A DNA stretch of 60,000 bases from Owenia fusiformis (GCA_903813345.2 CAIIXF020000011.1:12819754-12879753), one strand, 5' to 3'; counted from the first letter of the stretch, positions 23,701 to 33,835 are shown. Translations and numbers: made by a program. Notes: generated from the letters alone by a model not told the origin.

Positions 23701-23944
23701 TACTGAAAATGTGTATCATGATGTAGAGCATCAAAGTGAAGTGGACACTGAACCCACATACAGCGAGGTACTGGAAACTGTTTACTATAATGTGGAAGAT
23801 GATACTGGGAATGATGCTGATAATGAAGATGTGACTCCATATGCAATTCATTACCCAGATTCAAATAACAAAGACACATCAGATGATCAAAACTTTGTAG
23901 ATAATGAATTGTATAGTACAGCCAAGCACATGGGAAGCCAGTGA
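20740..23944 (+). CDS. Module B: Thr-rich stalk, membrane span and tyrosine-motif tail (5' part not found)
   Basis: Two exons, 20740-21153 and 21777-23944, join in phase 1 and encode 859 residues to the stop. Exon 1 follows a TGATTTCAG acceptor and starts in phase 1, so upstream coding exons must exist. It is a Thr/Ser-rich mucin-like stalk with TTTEQYNATTEQ-type repeats. Exon 2 opens with GAGIMAGVIAGVVILIILV and further hydrophobic residues, then basic RCRLREESR: one span, type I. The tail (about 690 residues) is acidic and Ser/Asn rich, with a 32-residue tandem repeat and many YxxI/V motifs near the C-terminus. The exon phases equal those of gene A, so it could be an alternative 3' end of gene A (CUB donor at 10388 also ends in phase 1) or a separate receptor. 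Confidence 0.75.
21156..21300. repeat. Inverted repeat next to the module B splice donor
   Basis: AGAATTCTGTGTATG followed by AAAAAGCCTGCAAAAT pairs with ATTTTGCAGGATCTTTTT and CATACACAGAATTTTT. AAGACATC right after the donor also pairs with GATGTCTT at the far end. A transcript could fold into a long hairpin reaching to within a few bases of the 5' splice site at 21154. It is probably a short palindromic MITE. Confidence 0.65.
22813..23160 (+). repeat. Coding tandem repeat, 96-bp / 32-residue unit
   Basis: The unit begins NKTSRQNSNDSVTSQS and continues KTSSWQNSNNSLSSER. Full copies start at about 22817, 22913 and 23009, with a partial one at 23105; spacing is 96 bases. Copies are nearly identical at DNA level, so the expansion is recent. 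RQNS and WQNS blocks give regularly spaced Ser sites. Confidence 0.85.
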
Positions 23945-26047
23945 AATTCTCATGCATGATGTACAACAACTCTAAGTACATGGCAAAATGACTTTGAATT
24001 TGTACCTACATCTGCTTTCTTATGATTTATGTGACTAAAGCAATAGAATTTTCCTAGCTGCAAAATTAAGGAACAAGAGTTTTATGCTATGGACATTTCA
24101 TTTTAAGAGGAGTCATTGCAAACTTTAGATATCTCTCAGTATTTCAAAAGTTTACTACTTATACTTCATATACATGTATATGAGCAATGCTATTTGTAAC
24201 TGTTTGAAGGACAATGTTAAATGCAACAAAAGTTGATTTTGAAAGAAAATACATTGTAAATAATATCAAAAACAAAAACCAATATCTGGTAAATACTCAG
24301 AAAGTTGGAAGTATATTTGCATGGTGGGCTACTAGTATTTAGTTCATATTTCCAGCCGAAAGGACTCTCACAAAAGGTTTTTACATTTTCACATTGCTAC
24401 ATAATGTCATCAATTGAAAGCTTAGTGATATACAGTAATTCCATTGCAATATTAGTATTTGGACTCTGGCTTGTCAGTGTATATTTGATTCAAAATCTTA
24501 CAACACCTAATGCAACCTAATGCAAAATCAAGCATGAACACTTATAATGTTATCAAGCTAATTTTTCAATATCATCAAAAGCTCATTATTTTTCACAATG
24601 TGAAAACCTTTGGAGGAGAGCTATGTTAGAGAAATATTTATAAAAGTACCTGTTCTTATACTCTGGTAATTTAACATACATATATATAAATGGTCAGATC
24701 AGTCATGTCAATGACATGCATGATACTTCCAAATCCTCTTCATATTTTTTTAATTTTCTAAAATTTTGAAGATTTTTTTTAAGGAATTTAGTGTAATTTT
24801 GCCAAAACTGAAATGCAACTTTAAAATGATGAATAAGGCTATTATGATAGTGAGTTATTATCTATTTATATTTACTTGTTTATTGTTTTAATGATGAAAA
24901 GTTATCATAGATTATTTCATTTGAAAATTGTATACTTTATAACGTTATATATTAGATAGTTTTCATATATATACCTTGCTAATTGCAGAATCTATATTTT
25001 TAGGTTTAGCTAACATTCTATAATATTATTACATATGTTAATTATTTTTACAATAATTGGTTAATAATAATAATGTTAACATGTTTCAAGTTAAAAAGAA
25101 ATATCTATTACATCATAACTGTATGTTACTGCATTCAGCATATTTATAATGTAAATTAAAGTACATTAAACAGAAATATTGGTATATGTCAAACTTAATA
25201 TATTATTTACTTAAAATATATGGCAAAATATCATTGATAGTAGAATATAATACAAAATATTATCTATGTTTGAGTTGTGTTATAATAGGGGCACAGGATA
25301 TATTATCTAGGCAAGGCATAAATGTCACAACCTGCCATCTATTACAGACACTGAACACCAACTACTGAACTCTAGTAGAAAACCATAACCACCAAATGGA
25401 AACTGCCAAACACCAACCACCAACTCAGATATCCACAAAAAATTAGAATCTATATCTAATTGTCACCACTTCTGGCACTGACATAAAAACATTAGGATAT
25501 AACAGGCTCTACAAAGATACATCATTTATTTTATTTAATGCCTTGAAAATTCAGGAAATTGGTATAATTCATGATTTATCTACATGAGAAAATGATAGAC
25601 AAAATAAACCATATGCATTAGACACATTCATACAACTATCACAATACTCATTACAACTAACTCTAATTAGTTTCTGAGATAGGGCTCTATTTGCATTATT
25701 TGTTGATCGCCCCTTGTATTACAATACCCACAACAATACATTACATTTACATGCATAAGTGCTGCTACTTTTTAAACAGACATTGTATTTTTGCGTATTC
25801 ACTTGTCATTGTGGGATCTACATCCTCTACTACTGTATCTCTTCGGATAAAGATTACTCTAATAAATCAGAATTACTGAATTACTTATATCTGTAGTAAG
25901 CCGGAATGACAAATAAATAAGCGAAACAGAAATTCAGTAATTTTATTATTTATTCAAGCAGCAATACTTAATCAAATAAGTAATGATTTATGCTAAATGA
26001 TATAATATGGTTTGTTCTCATGCGCTTTAAAGAAGGATTAGTGTATC
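23945..26047. other. Module B 3'UTR and AT-rich spacer
   Basis: There is no further exon-like frame. The first several hundred bases are likely 3'UTR, but no single polyadenylation signal is convincing. One hairpin-tailed dispersed element lies at 25307-25490. Confidence 0.5.
25307..25490 (+). repeat. Hairpin-tailed dispersed element, diverged copy
   Basis: It contains AGGCATAAATGTCACAACC, CTATTACAGACACTGAACAC and a terminal GTCACCACTTCTGGCACTGACATAAAA-like end (core GTCACCACTTCTGG). Same orientation as the copies at 46166, 55909, 56775 and 57688. Confidence 0.6.
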
Positions 26048-26054
26048 TATAAAA
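26048..26054 (+). promoter_or_regulatory. TATA box of the small secreted-protein gene
   Basis: TATAAAA lies about 30 bases before a probable noncoding first exon (about 26079-26110) that ends in GCAAG before the strong donor gtgagt at 26111. Confidence 0.55.
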
Positions 26055-26078
26055 TAGGTACCGAGACTTAGGAAACCA

Positions 26079-26110
26079 GTGACATACAGCTAGCCAGCAT
26101 TATAAGCAAG
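26079..26110 (+). other. Probable noncoding first exon of the small secreted-protein gene
   Basis: It starts about 25-30 bases after the TATA box and ends with a GTGAGT donor. No ATG is present. It would splice to an acceptor of the form TTCCTATTCAG; the nearest to the coding exon is at 27871-27872. Confidence 0.45.
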
Positions 26111-26518
26111 GTGAGTTTTATTAGTTAATCTAGATATTGAAATGAACATCAAAGACACCTAAATTAAAATCAAAGATATTCGAAGTTACCTATATGTAAA
26201 AGAACTTAAATAGATCTTGGAACCAGGAACCTTTTCTTGTAAATAATTTCTTTCTTCTCATTTGAGCTTTTCATGTTATTTAATGTTATCATTTGACATT
26301 TCTCTACAAAAGATAATCTAAAATCATGCGTTTTAAATGCAATCATCAATACAACTCAATTGTATACTTTTGTAAATATCTATTTTTTCTGCGTAATGTA
26401 AACCACACTGCATGCATTCACATTTTCCATGGATTGATCCATGCACACTGCACATCTAGTATCATCATTTAAGTTGATGAAATACTACTACCTGGCAGAG
26501 CAGAGATATATGAATGCA

Positions 26519-26873
26519 TATTTCTCATTCAGAACATCATGAAGTATCCAACCATTATGAATGCATATTTATCATTCAGAACATCATGAAGTATCAAACC
26601 ATTATGAATGCATATTTCCTATTCAGAACATCATGAAATATCCAACCATTATGAATGCATATTTCTTATTCAGAACATCATGAAGTATCCAACCATTATG
26701 AATGCATATTTCCTATTCAGAACATCATGAAGTATCCAACCATTATGAATGCATATTTCCTATTCAGAACATCATGAAGTATCCAACCATTATGAATGCC
26801 TATTTCCTATTCAGAACATCATGAAGTATCCAACCATTATGAATGCCTATTTCCTATTCAGAACATCATGAAG
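26519..26873 (+). repeat. 47-bp minisatellite, array 1 (acceptor plus start-codon unit)
   Basis: ATGAAG-type starts occur at 26539, 26586, 26633, 26680, 26727, 26774, 26821 and 26868, exactly 47 apart. Each unit contains TTCCTATTCAG (a splice acceptor) and AACATCATGAAGTATCC, the leader and first codons of the gene at 27879. A LINE fragment cuts the array at 26874. Confidence 0.95.
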
Positions 26874-27403
26874 TTTTTTTTGTTTTTTTTTAAATATTTA
26901 TTGCTTCATAAAAATATCATAATATTTTTTTTAATTATTTATTGGAATCACTTTTAAAACAGTGGCACACACATTGAAAATGTGGTGCATCCACATACAA
27001 ACATGCTTATACAATTACAGTCAAAATTAAAATACATAATGTCACTAAAATACATCAATCCTTATTATAGGGAATATAAATTGCTTTCAGATATTTCTTT
27101 GCACATTGATCTAAAATATGACCTTGTTCATTTCCCCAGTCAATGAAAGCTTTATCACCCATGGTCAAGCATATTTTAATTGGAATTTTAGCAGAAATAA
27201 GGCTAGATGACAGTTGTTCATTACAGGAGTTTATCACGTTCAGAAAGAAGTTAGTTCTTTCATTGTTAAAATGAGGACATACAAACATACGATGCTGGAT
27301 AGAGTCCTTGACATTCGTATCACATAAATTGCATAACCCATTACCTTGGCCCCATCGCTCCTTGTCAGTATTCAGCCCAAAACACCCTGATCTTGCCTTG
27401 AAT
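26874..27403 (-). mobile_element. 5'-truncated LINE (non-LTR retrotransposon) inserted in the minisatellite
   Basis: Read on the minus strand, an open segment ends in a retrotransposon-type C-terminus: CNLCDTNVKDSIQHRMFVC fits the CxxC...H...C motif found after reverse transcriptase in LINEs, followed by about 75 residues to a stop near 27055. The plus-strand left edge is a poly-T run, the reversed poly-A tail. Flanks of 17 bases (TTCAGAACATCATGAAG at 26857-26873 and 27404-27420) look like a target duplication, though the surrounding repeat also contains this sequence. It is a dead, 530-bp fragment. Confidence 0.8.
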
Positions 27404-27890
27404 TTCAGAACATCATGAAGTATCCAATCATTATGAATGCATATTTCCTATTCAGAACATCATGAAGTATCCAACCATTATGAATGCATATTTCCTATTC
27501 AGAACATCATGAAGTATCCAACCATTATGAATGCATATTTCCTATTCAGAACATCATGAAGTATCCAACCATTATGAATGCATATTTCCTATTTAGAACA
27601 TCATAAAGTATCCAACCATTATGAATGCATATTTCCTATTCAGAACATCATGAAGTATCCAACCATTATGAATGCATATTTCCTGTTCAGAACATCATGA
27701 AGTATCCAACCATTATGAATGCATATTTCCTATTCAGAACATCATAAAGTATCCAACCATAATGAATACATATTATCTATTCAGAACATCATAAAGTATC
27801 CAACCATTATGAATACATATTTCCTATTTAGATGAAGTATCCAACCATTATGAATGCATATTTCCTATTCAGAACATCATGAAGTATCCA
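27404..27890 (+). repeat. 47-bp minisatellite, array 2
   Basis: About ten more units run from 27404 into the coding exon, with starts at 27415, 27462, 27509, 27556, 27603, 27650, 27697, 27744 and 27792. Some units have ATAAAG in place of ATGAAG. A shortened unit near 27826 precedes the last full one, whose ATG at 27879 is the real start codon. Confidence 0.95.
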
Positions 27891-28151
27891 ACCATTTTAC
27901 TGACCCTGGTTCTTGTGAATGTGCTCATCACCAGAACCCAAGGAGAAGATTATGATTATGAAAGCAATCCATGTCAACAGGAATGCGATGATATTTACGA
28001 AAAAAAATGTGTAAGAACCGAAGTCACCAAAGAAGCAAAAGAAGAACAAAAGAAATGCATAAAGGAACATGGAGATTGTTGGTTGGCGGCCATTGACTGT
28101 CCAGAAGAAAAGAAATCAAAAGAAGAGGGTGAAAATAATGGTAATGAATGA
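27879..28151 (+). CDS. Small secreted six-cysteine protein, unknown function
   Basis: The 90-residue protein has a signal peptide (MKYPTILLTLVLVNVLITRT, cleavage probably after TQG), an acidic EDYDYE start and six cysteines at residues 32, 36, 44, 60, 67 and 74, spaced C-x3-C-x7-C-x15-C-x6-C-x6-C. A Lys/Glu-rich C-terminus follows. Three disulphides are likely. I do not recognise the family. The acceptor TTCCTATTCAG ends six bases before ATG, so the whole mature protein is in this exon. AATAAA at 28255 fits polyadenylation. The first six codons are the same sequence as the upstream minisatellite unit. Confidence 0.75.
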   Translation: MKYPTILLTLVLVNVLITRTQGEDYDYESNPCQQECDDIYEKKCVRTEVTKEAKEEQKKCIKEHGDCWLAAIDCPEEKKSKEEGENNGNE

Positions 28152-28254
28152 TGGTGAAGGATAATGGAATGGAAATGATGGTGACGATAATAGAAATAAT
28201 TGAGCACTATACAAATGAATACTTCAAATTGAAATATACTGTACCCTTTCTTTA

Positions 28255-28260
28255 AATAAA
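28255..28260 (+). terminator. Polyadenylation signal of the small secreted-protein gene
   Basis: AATAAA lies 104 bases after the stop codon. Confidence 0.55.
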
Positions 28261-28767
28261 TCAAATGAAACAGAAACAAATATCTTTTTCAGTTATTAAT
28301 CAAGCAAATACTTAATCATTTGAAATAATGGGCTTGTAATTTTTTGAAATGTGGTCCCAAGTGACATGTTGAAGTGTTGAAATGTTTTTACTACTGACCA
28401 TTGAGGTGATATTTACTAATTACCGTGACCAAGTGTTTGGCCCTAATAATATGTCAATAGCATACAGAGAGCCACTATCACCCTCTTATAGACATTAGAC
28501 CACCTACCCGCAAAAATGACCTTGACCTGAGCGACAAGTTCAAATAGTTTTGAAATGTAAATAAATTACTTTCATATAATTTTGGCCTGTTCCTTCCCTT
28601 GCCATATTTTAGTAGTTAACCATGTAAAATACAGTCAGAGCTTTCAGTAACGCGTCCTCTATATTAAGAGGACCCGGATTTTGATGAAGGGACTCAAAAA
28701 AAAAAAAAGATCCATCCCTGGGACGCAAAGCTGTAAAGTTCGTTTCCAGACGATCAAACCTCAAAAA

Positions 28768-30781
28768 GGTTATAATGAAAACACGCGCTATGCGCTAACG
28801 CGCTAGCGCACTAACGCACTGTTCAGAATGATCGTTCCCACAGGCCCGGGAACATGTATAAAACTCGAGTGAGTGAAGAGATTAGGTGGCGCATCAGAAA
28901 GCAGAAGTATGAAGAAGCCCAATGTTTGATCGTTACGTTAACTGTGCAAAGATTATCGATTGTCAGTGTGTTTTATCTGATTTAAAAGGAAGATAAATAG
29001 AAAGTAGCACCTTACAAGATGAATGGGCGCAGATATGCGAATATGCTCCCTATTTCATTTTCATTGCATTATTTGGGTCCATCCATCGGCGAGAAAAATC
29101 CCGTTTCGAAATCTGAGCCGGGGGCCCAACTTCTCCTATTTGTCGCATGTTACCTCTTAATATCAAGTCATGGATGTTTTATATATCTTTACTCTTTGTA
29201 TTTGAAGTTTTTTCTCTCATGACTTACCAAACGGTGGGATAATTCAGGCGTCGCATTTTTATTTTTCCATTTTTCTTTTCATGCCCTGTTACACTCTTTC
29301 GCTTTCATGGGGGGGGTGTATAGGGTTATCGTATAAGAGGAGGGTGAAAATCTATTGTGTATGACTGCATAAGAGGGGCAACATTTATCGTATATGGCAT
29401 CGTATAAGTTAAATAAACATATGTTTTAAAAGAATTAAAGAAGCCTATTATGAAATTTAAAGTACAGTTTGAACGAATACTGCAGATCCAGCTTATCCCC
29501 ATAAATTTGGGATTTCAATACACAAGTAGTTGTGGGGGCTTGCCCGTAGCCAGCTTTTACCAGGAGGGGAAGCCTTTTTCCAGGGGAAGCTTTTTCACAA
29601 TTTTGGCTAATAATCATGAAAAAATTCTCAGAATGGTGAGAAACTGCATGATTTTGAAAGAATCTCTGGCCAGAGGGGGAGCTCTGCTCCCCAGCTCCCC
29701 CTCTGGCTACGGGCCTGGTTGTGGGGGTGATTTGAAAAATCAGTCCCACAGGACAGGAGAGTAACCAGGATTTCCCAGGGGGGGGGCACTTTTTCAAAAA
29801 AAAAATCCAAAGTCACCCTCCGAACCCCCCTGGCTTCGGGGCTGTGTACTGCCTATTTGCCGTATGATTACGTGGATTCTTGCATTATGTTATTTCCTTC
29901 TGAATATTATCCAAACTTTTCTCAACGGTAATTTCAAAATTATCGTACAGATTATTTACCCGAGCTTTGTGTAAAATATAGTACTACAGGGAGATGTGAA
30001 AAATATTGCATACACTGTATGTTATACATGTAAAAGGGGTGAAAATGCTGTAAATGGTATAAGACTGAGGGGCTAGTGAAAAATAGTGTATATGGATTTC
30101 CAAGACCCCTATAAACCCCCCTTTCATGTTTGCTTTCGTTTTTCTCAATTTGATTTTAGATTTAAAAAGTTTTGAATTACGTCAGTCCCAGTGAATTGTA
30201 TTACCTATCAGGAATATTGTTGAAAACAGGATTGTATTTCATTTGGAATTAAAGTTTTAAATAAGAGACGATTTAAAAAGTAATGTAAACCTGACCAGCA
30301 TGTTTTATCATTGTCCGGTAATTGGCCGTAAATATTTATTAATTCTAAGTTACTCATGTTCTTTTAGGTCAAATACAGAGAAAAGTACACGTTCATTTAG
30401 TTTTGGAATTATTTCCTAAATTGAAGTCGATTTCTTTTTTTTAACGGTGTGAAGAACATCTTAATTGGTCTTATATCTTTAGAGAAATCGTAACTTGAAA
30501 AGTGTAATTTTCGAGAGGCTTTGTTTATTTCCTGCGGCCGCAAAGTTCACATCAAAGTCTGATTGACAGGTTAGCGGTGATTTATACAGTCTTTGAACTG
30601 TCAATGTTTTGACAAGTTCCCAGGGAGTCATAACCCTAATTATACATGTCCCTGGGCCAAGGGTATTGACCAATCATAAACATGCGCTTAAAACATGCGC
30701 ACACAGTGGGGGAGGGATCATTTTCTATTAGCGCATTGGCGCGTGGCGCGTTAGCGCGTAGCGCGTGTTTTCATTATAACC
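28768..30781. mobile_element. Nested MULE-like element with GCGCTA-rich terminal repeats
   Basis: Both ends carry GGTTATAATGAAAACACGCG (inverted) followed by a run of GCGCTA/GCGC motifs. Similarity resumes further in, with a GGCCCGGGAACATGTATAA-like segment inverted near 30640-30665, so terminal repeats reach about 100 bp or more. The 9-bp CCTCAAAAA flanks both sides (28759-28767 and 30782-30790). Long TIRs with a 9-bp duplication are typical of Mutator-like elements. No transposase frame is seen, so it is non-autonomous. Confidence 0.8.
29539..29717. mobile_element. CAGGCCCGTAG-family MITE inside the MULE-like element
   Basis: The left end GCCCGTAGCCAG and right end CTGGCTACGGGCCTG are inverted. 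GTTGTGGGGG flanks both sides (29529-29538 and 29718-29727). The 10-base flank is longer than the 5 bp seen for relatives at 8721 and 35732; part may be chance. A further degraded copy lies at about 29754-29843. Confidence 0.65.
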
Positions 30782-31199
30782 CCTCAAAAAACGAAAAATG
30801 TTACGAACTAACCTAGTTTAATAAATTATTCCTGTTTTATATCACTGAAAATCGAGGTCAGTTTTGATGCATTTCCAGTTTTATCATCGACTTACATTGT
30901 TTATGTTTTCAAGGCCACTTCCGGGTTCTTCTCTCGTTGCATAAGATCACGTGATCAAACTGTATCATTATTGAATGGCAATATTCAACCAAGAATACCA
31001 TTTATTATTGCTTAGTATATGATATGAAACGATAGTTCGATGCTAGGATGTCTGTATCTTACGTAGTTATTGCACTTTGATCAATTTTCAAAAATTTGAA
31101 ATCTCGTTTGCGAGATCTATCATGGCGGCCCCCTGAGTGTCACGTTTTATTTTTAAATTTAATTGAAATTTCATTCAAAAGTCTACGCACTCCGTTGAG

Positions 31200-31322
31200 A
31201 TGCCTCCAAAAGTTCGACGCTACATAGGAGCTTGGGAAGCCGACTTTGACTGGCTATATTTGGTTGACGGTGGGATGACGGGTTTGTGTCAGGAGTGGGA
31301 AGAGATGCATATTCTACTGTGA
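31200..31322 (+). pseudogene. Remnant of a BED-type transposase N-terminus
   Basis: A 40-residue frame from ATG at 31200 reads MPPKVRRYIGAWEADFDWL and includes a GMTGLC segment. Spacing of aromatic and Trp residues recalls BED-type zinc fingers at hAT transposase N-termini, but the second cysteine and histidines are missing. It stops 190 bases before the outer element's right end, consistent with internal deletion. Identification is tentative. Confidence 0.35.
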
Positions 31323-32217
31323 CATGGGAGTCAATAGTGAATAAAAGATGTGAGCAAATCTGAAATTATGTTTTTATTGTTTAATTTACCAAATATTTTT
31401 AAGTTTTTTTGCTGTTTTTATGGGACCCACTTTTTCATGGTGGGACCCATATTTTTTTTATATTGGGGTCCCTGGAACCCAACTTAGGACTCGGCTACTG
31501 AAAGCACTGACAGTGATCAAGATTTTAAATATATCATATCCTATGGTAGGATATACCTAGCACAACCAAAGAGAGAAAAATACTTCAATTAAAAACAATT
31601 AGTGATCATTACAAACTCCTTTAAACTTTACATTGTCAGGACTCCATTGTGTTTTAAATGTTATTGCTGACATTATTTTATTTCACAGAGGTTCATTTTA
31701 ATCAGTAAATGGGATATTAAACCTCAGTAAGTGGAACACCTCCAAAGTGGAACACTTTTTGTGGTTCTACTTACACAGGTTCTCTCTCTGTTTGATGTAT
31801 GGATGCATATTTGCTTTCTACAAAAAAACATGAATTGTGTTGTAATCCTCGTCATGGTTATTGAGCAAGGGATGAATACAAAGAGCCATGGACAAGGTCA
31901 ACACAATGGATATGTCCATGTCAGCAAAAATGTAATGATATTTATGAATCATATTAAATTATTTTTGAAGCAAATTGAGCCATGTGTATGTTCCCACTTT
32001 CTGATGCTATATAAAAATATATTACACATTATTATATCATTGCTAGAATTTGTGTCATTTGATTGGCTAATTCAGTACCATGTGATCAAAAATACCAAAG
32101 CGTATTTCACACCTCCCTTAATTTTTGAATTATAAAAGACGTATTGCCCGGCGTACTGCCCGCCCGGGAATTCTGAATCGTCCCGTTTCGTCCAGTACAG
32201 TTGTGACGTGCATTAAA

Positions 32218-32526
32218 ATGGCAGGCGGAAAAAAATTTAAAAGTCTGAATTCCGATGAAAAGAACGACATCTTGAGGGATGTCCATTCTAAAAACACTAT
32301 TAAAACAACGGAAACGTCTTTGAACAGTTTCAAGTGTTATGTGGACGAAAAAGATATCGAAATAGACGTTAAATCTATCGATAAAATCGTTCTGGATGGA
32401 ATTTTAGAGGATTTTTTTCTTGAACTGCGAACGAAGGATGGGGAATATTACAAGAGTTACAGTCTGCAAAGTATTCGTCATGGACTCAATAGGCACATAC
32501 AAAGTGAATGTCTAGCAATGATATAA
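32218..32526 (+). pseudogene. Crypton-like core-binding domain fragment
   Basis: A frame of 102 residues from ATG at 32218 (open back to 32125) reads MAGGKKFKSLNSDEKNDIL and ends with LRTKDGEYYKSYSLQSIRHG plus LNRHI. The xLRTKDGxxYxxxSLxxxRxxIxRHx pattern is that of the N-terminal domain of Crypton-type tyrosine recombinases and derived host proteins (QRICH1, ZMYM, KIAA1958 type). The catalytic half is absent and the frame ends just before a 150-bp palindrome. Base composition is more GC-rich than the flanks. It is likely a transposon-derived fragment, though a domesticated small protein cannot be excluded. Confidence 0.55.
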
Positions 32527-32531
32527 TAAAA

Positions 32532-32684
32532 CAAATATTTCATTCTATGTTTGGGCAATACCTGTTGCACTTTCAATGATTTTTGCAGCATGTATTTCCC
32601 TCGCCCTTCGGGCTGCGGGCAATACATGCTGCAAAAATCATTGAAAGATGAACAGGTATTGCCCTCCATAGAATGAAATATTTG
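32532..32684. repeat. Palindrome with GC-rich loop
   Basis: The left arm (CAAATATTTCATTCTATG, GGCAATACCTGTT, TTTCAATGATTTTTGCAGCA, TGTATT) is repeated inverted to 32684. The centre is CGCCCTTCGGGCTGCGGGC. Arms are about 65 bases with few mismatches. It directly follows the Crypton-like frame. Confidence 0.85.
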
Positions 32685-33049
32685 CTTAATATCTAATTCT
32701 ATTGAGGTGAATATATATGCATCTTTCACAAGTGATATTCCACAAAGCCCAAAGGGCTATAATAGAAATCATCTTATGAAAGTGTCACTTGTTATCACTT
32801 GTTATTTTAAGTCACATGTAGGACATGGACCAATCAGAGAGTGAGGAATATGTCAGTGAAATAATAAATATATACAATAAATGAAATATTTATCAGTTGT
32901 TTACAACACAGAATGAAGCAAGATTATGGATTGATTAATTACATATGTCACCAAATGTTACATGCTGCACACTTATGAGCTGTTCATACTGCTAATGACC
33001 TGGGTTCATATAACAACTGCGGGACATCTATGTGACTCTATTCCAACAA

Positions 33050-33835
33050 TTTTTAATAAAACAAATACCATCCATAAAGATGAAATTTCACAGGTCCACT
33101 AAAGGATTTAAAAAAATATCATATAATATAACATATACAGGAATTGGAAATATTACATATTTTCAAGCATAGATTCTTTACTCCATTACAAAATTCTATG
33201 TCTGGTGCAAATTTTGTTTAATAGACTAGATGCGAGTAGAAATAATCTTGATTAACATCATTAAATATTCACAATTCAGTGAAAGTGATGTCATATTTGA
33301 AATCTACATGTAAAAAAAAGATTATAACTTATTTCAATAATTAAATGTGGTGGCCATTTTCATCTGTGTGACATATTTTGTTTAAACATATAAATTAGGC
33401 TACTAGTAGAAATTGATGGAATAACCAAAAAGAGTTTCAACCTGATTTTTCCACAGTAAATGGCCAATTTTTTAACAACCTGGTAAGCTTTTGGGACACC
33501 ATCTGTTGGAAAACTGAAGACTTAACACAGACACAATTCAAAGGTGAAACCATTTCAATAACCCAGATGCGAGTAGAAATAATCTTGATTTATGTCATTA
33601 AAAATTCAAAATTCAGTCAAAGTAATATCATATTTGAAATCTACATGTAAAATTACATCTAGAAATGTGGTTTTAAAAAGTGTTTATCAACTTTGAAAAA
33701 TTAGTTTTCGTTGAAAATGTGACTTCTAGCTCGGGGAGATTCCCCATAGACCCCATGCTATAAAATCACAAAAAATAAAATATCTTTTCTTTTAGTGGCC
33801 ATATCCAGCTCCTGATCATCCAGTATTTGTTTTAT
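33050..33835. repeat. Inverted-repeat region with an internal 100-bp duplication
   Basis: AATAAAACAAATACC and CCACTAAA at the left are inverted at the right (TTTTAGTGGCC, GTATTTGTTTTATT). Inside, GATGCGAGTAGAAATAATCT begins two copies at about 33229 and 33567, each ending in TTTGAAATCTACATGTAAAA. A related segment occurs at 47570-47690 in gene C. It is probably a mobile-element remnant. Confidence 0.5.

Larger units (their letters stand above)
28636..31509. mobile_element. Outer hAT-like non-autonomous DNA transposon (2.87 kb)
   Basis: The left end CAGAGCTTTCAGTA and right end TACTGAAAGCACTG are inverted copies (one mismatch, TIR extends with further similarity). The 5-bp ACAGT flanks both sides (28631-28635 and 31510-31514). 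It contains a nested MULE-like element (28768-30781) and, near the right end, a 40-residue frame resembling a BED-type transposase N-terminus. CAG ends, 5-bp duplication and that remnant favour a hAT5-type element; the superfamily call is inference. Confidence 0.75.

Noticed and set aside
24305-24520. 71-residue frame with a hydrophobic segment after module B
   Set aside because: Lies in the likely 3'UTR, starts at a non-ATG codon and has no splice context.
26519-27890. CRISPR array
   Set aside because: Regular 47-bp spacing but no unique spacers: the entire unit repeats, and the genome is eukaryotic.
29019-29222. 67-residue plus-strand frame inside the MULE-like element
   Set aside because: Hydrophobic tail at its end but no transposase or other family similarity; probably chance.
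31731-32135. 134-residue plus-strand frame
   Set aside because: Begins at a non-ATG codon in the track frame, no recognised domain, composition of AT-rich noncoding DNA.
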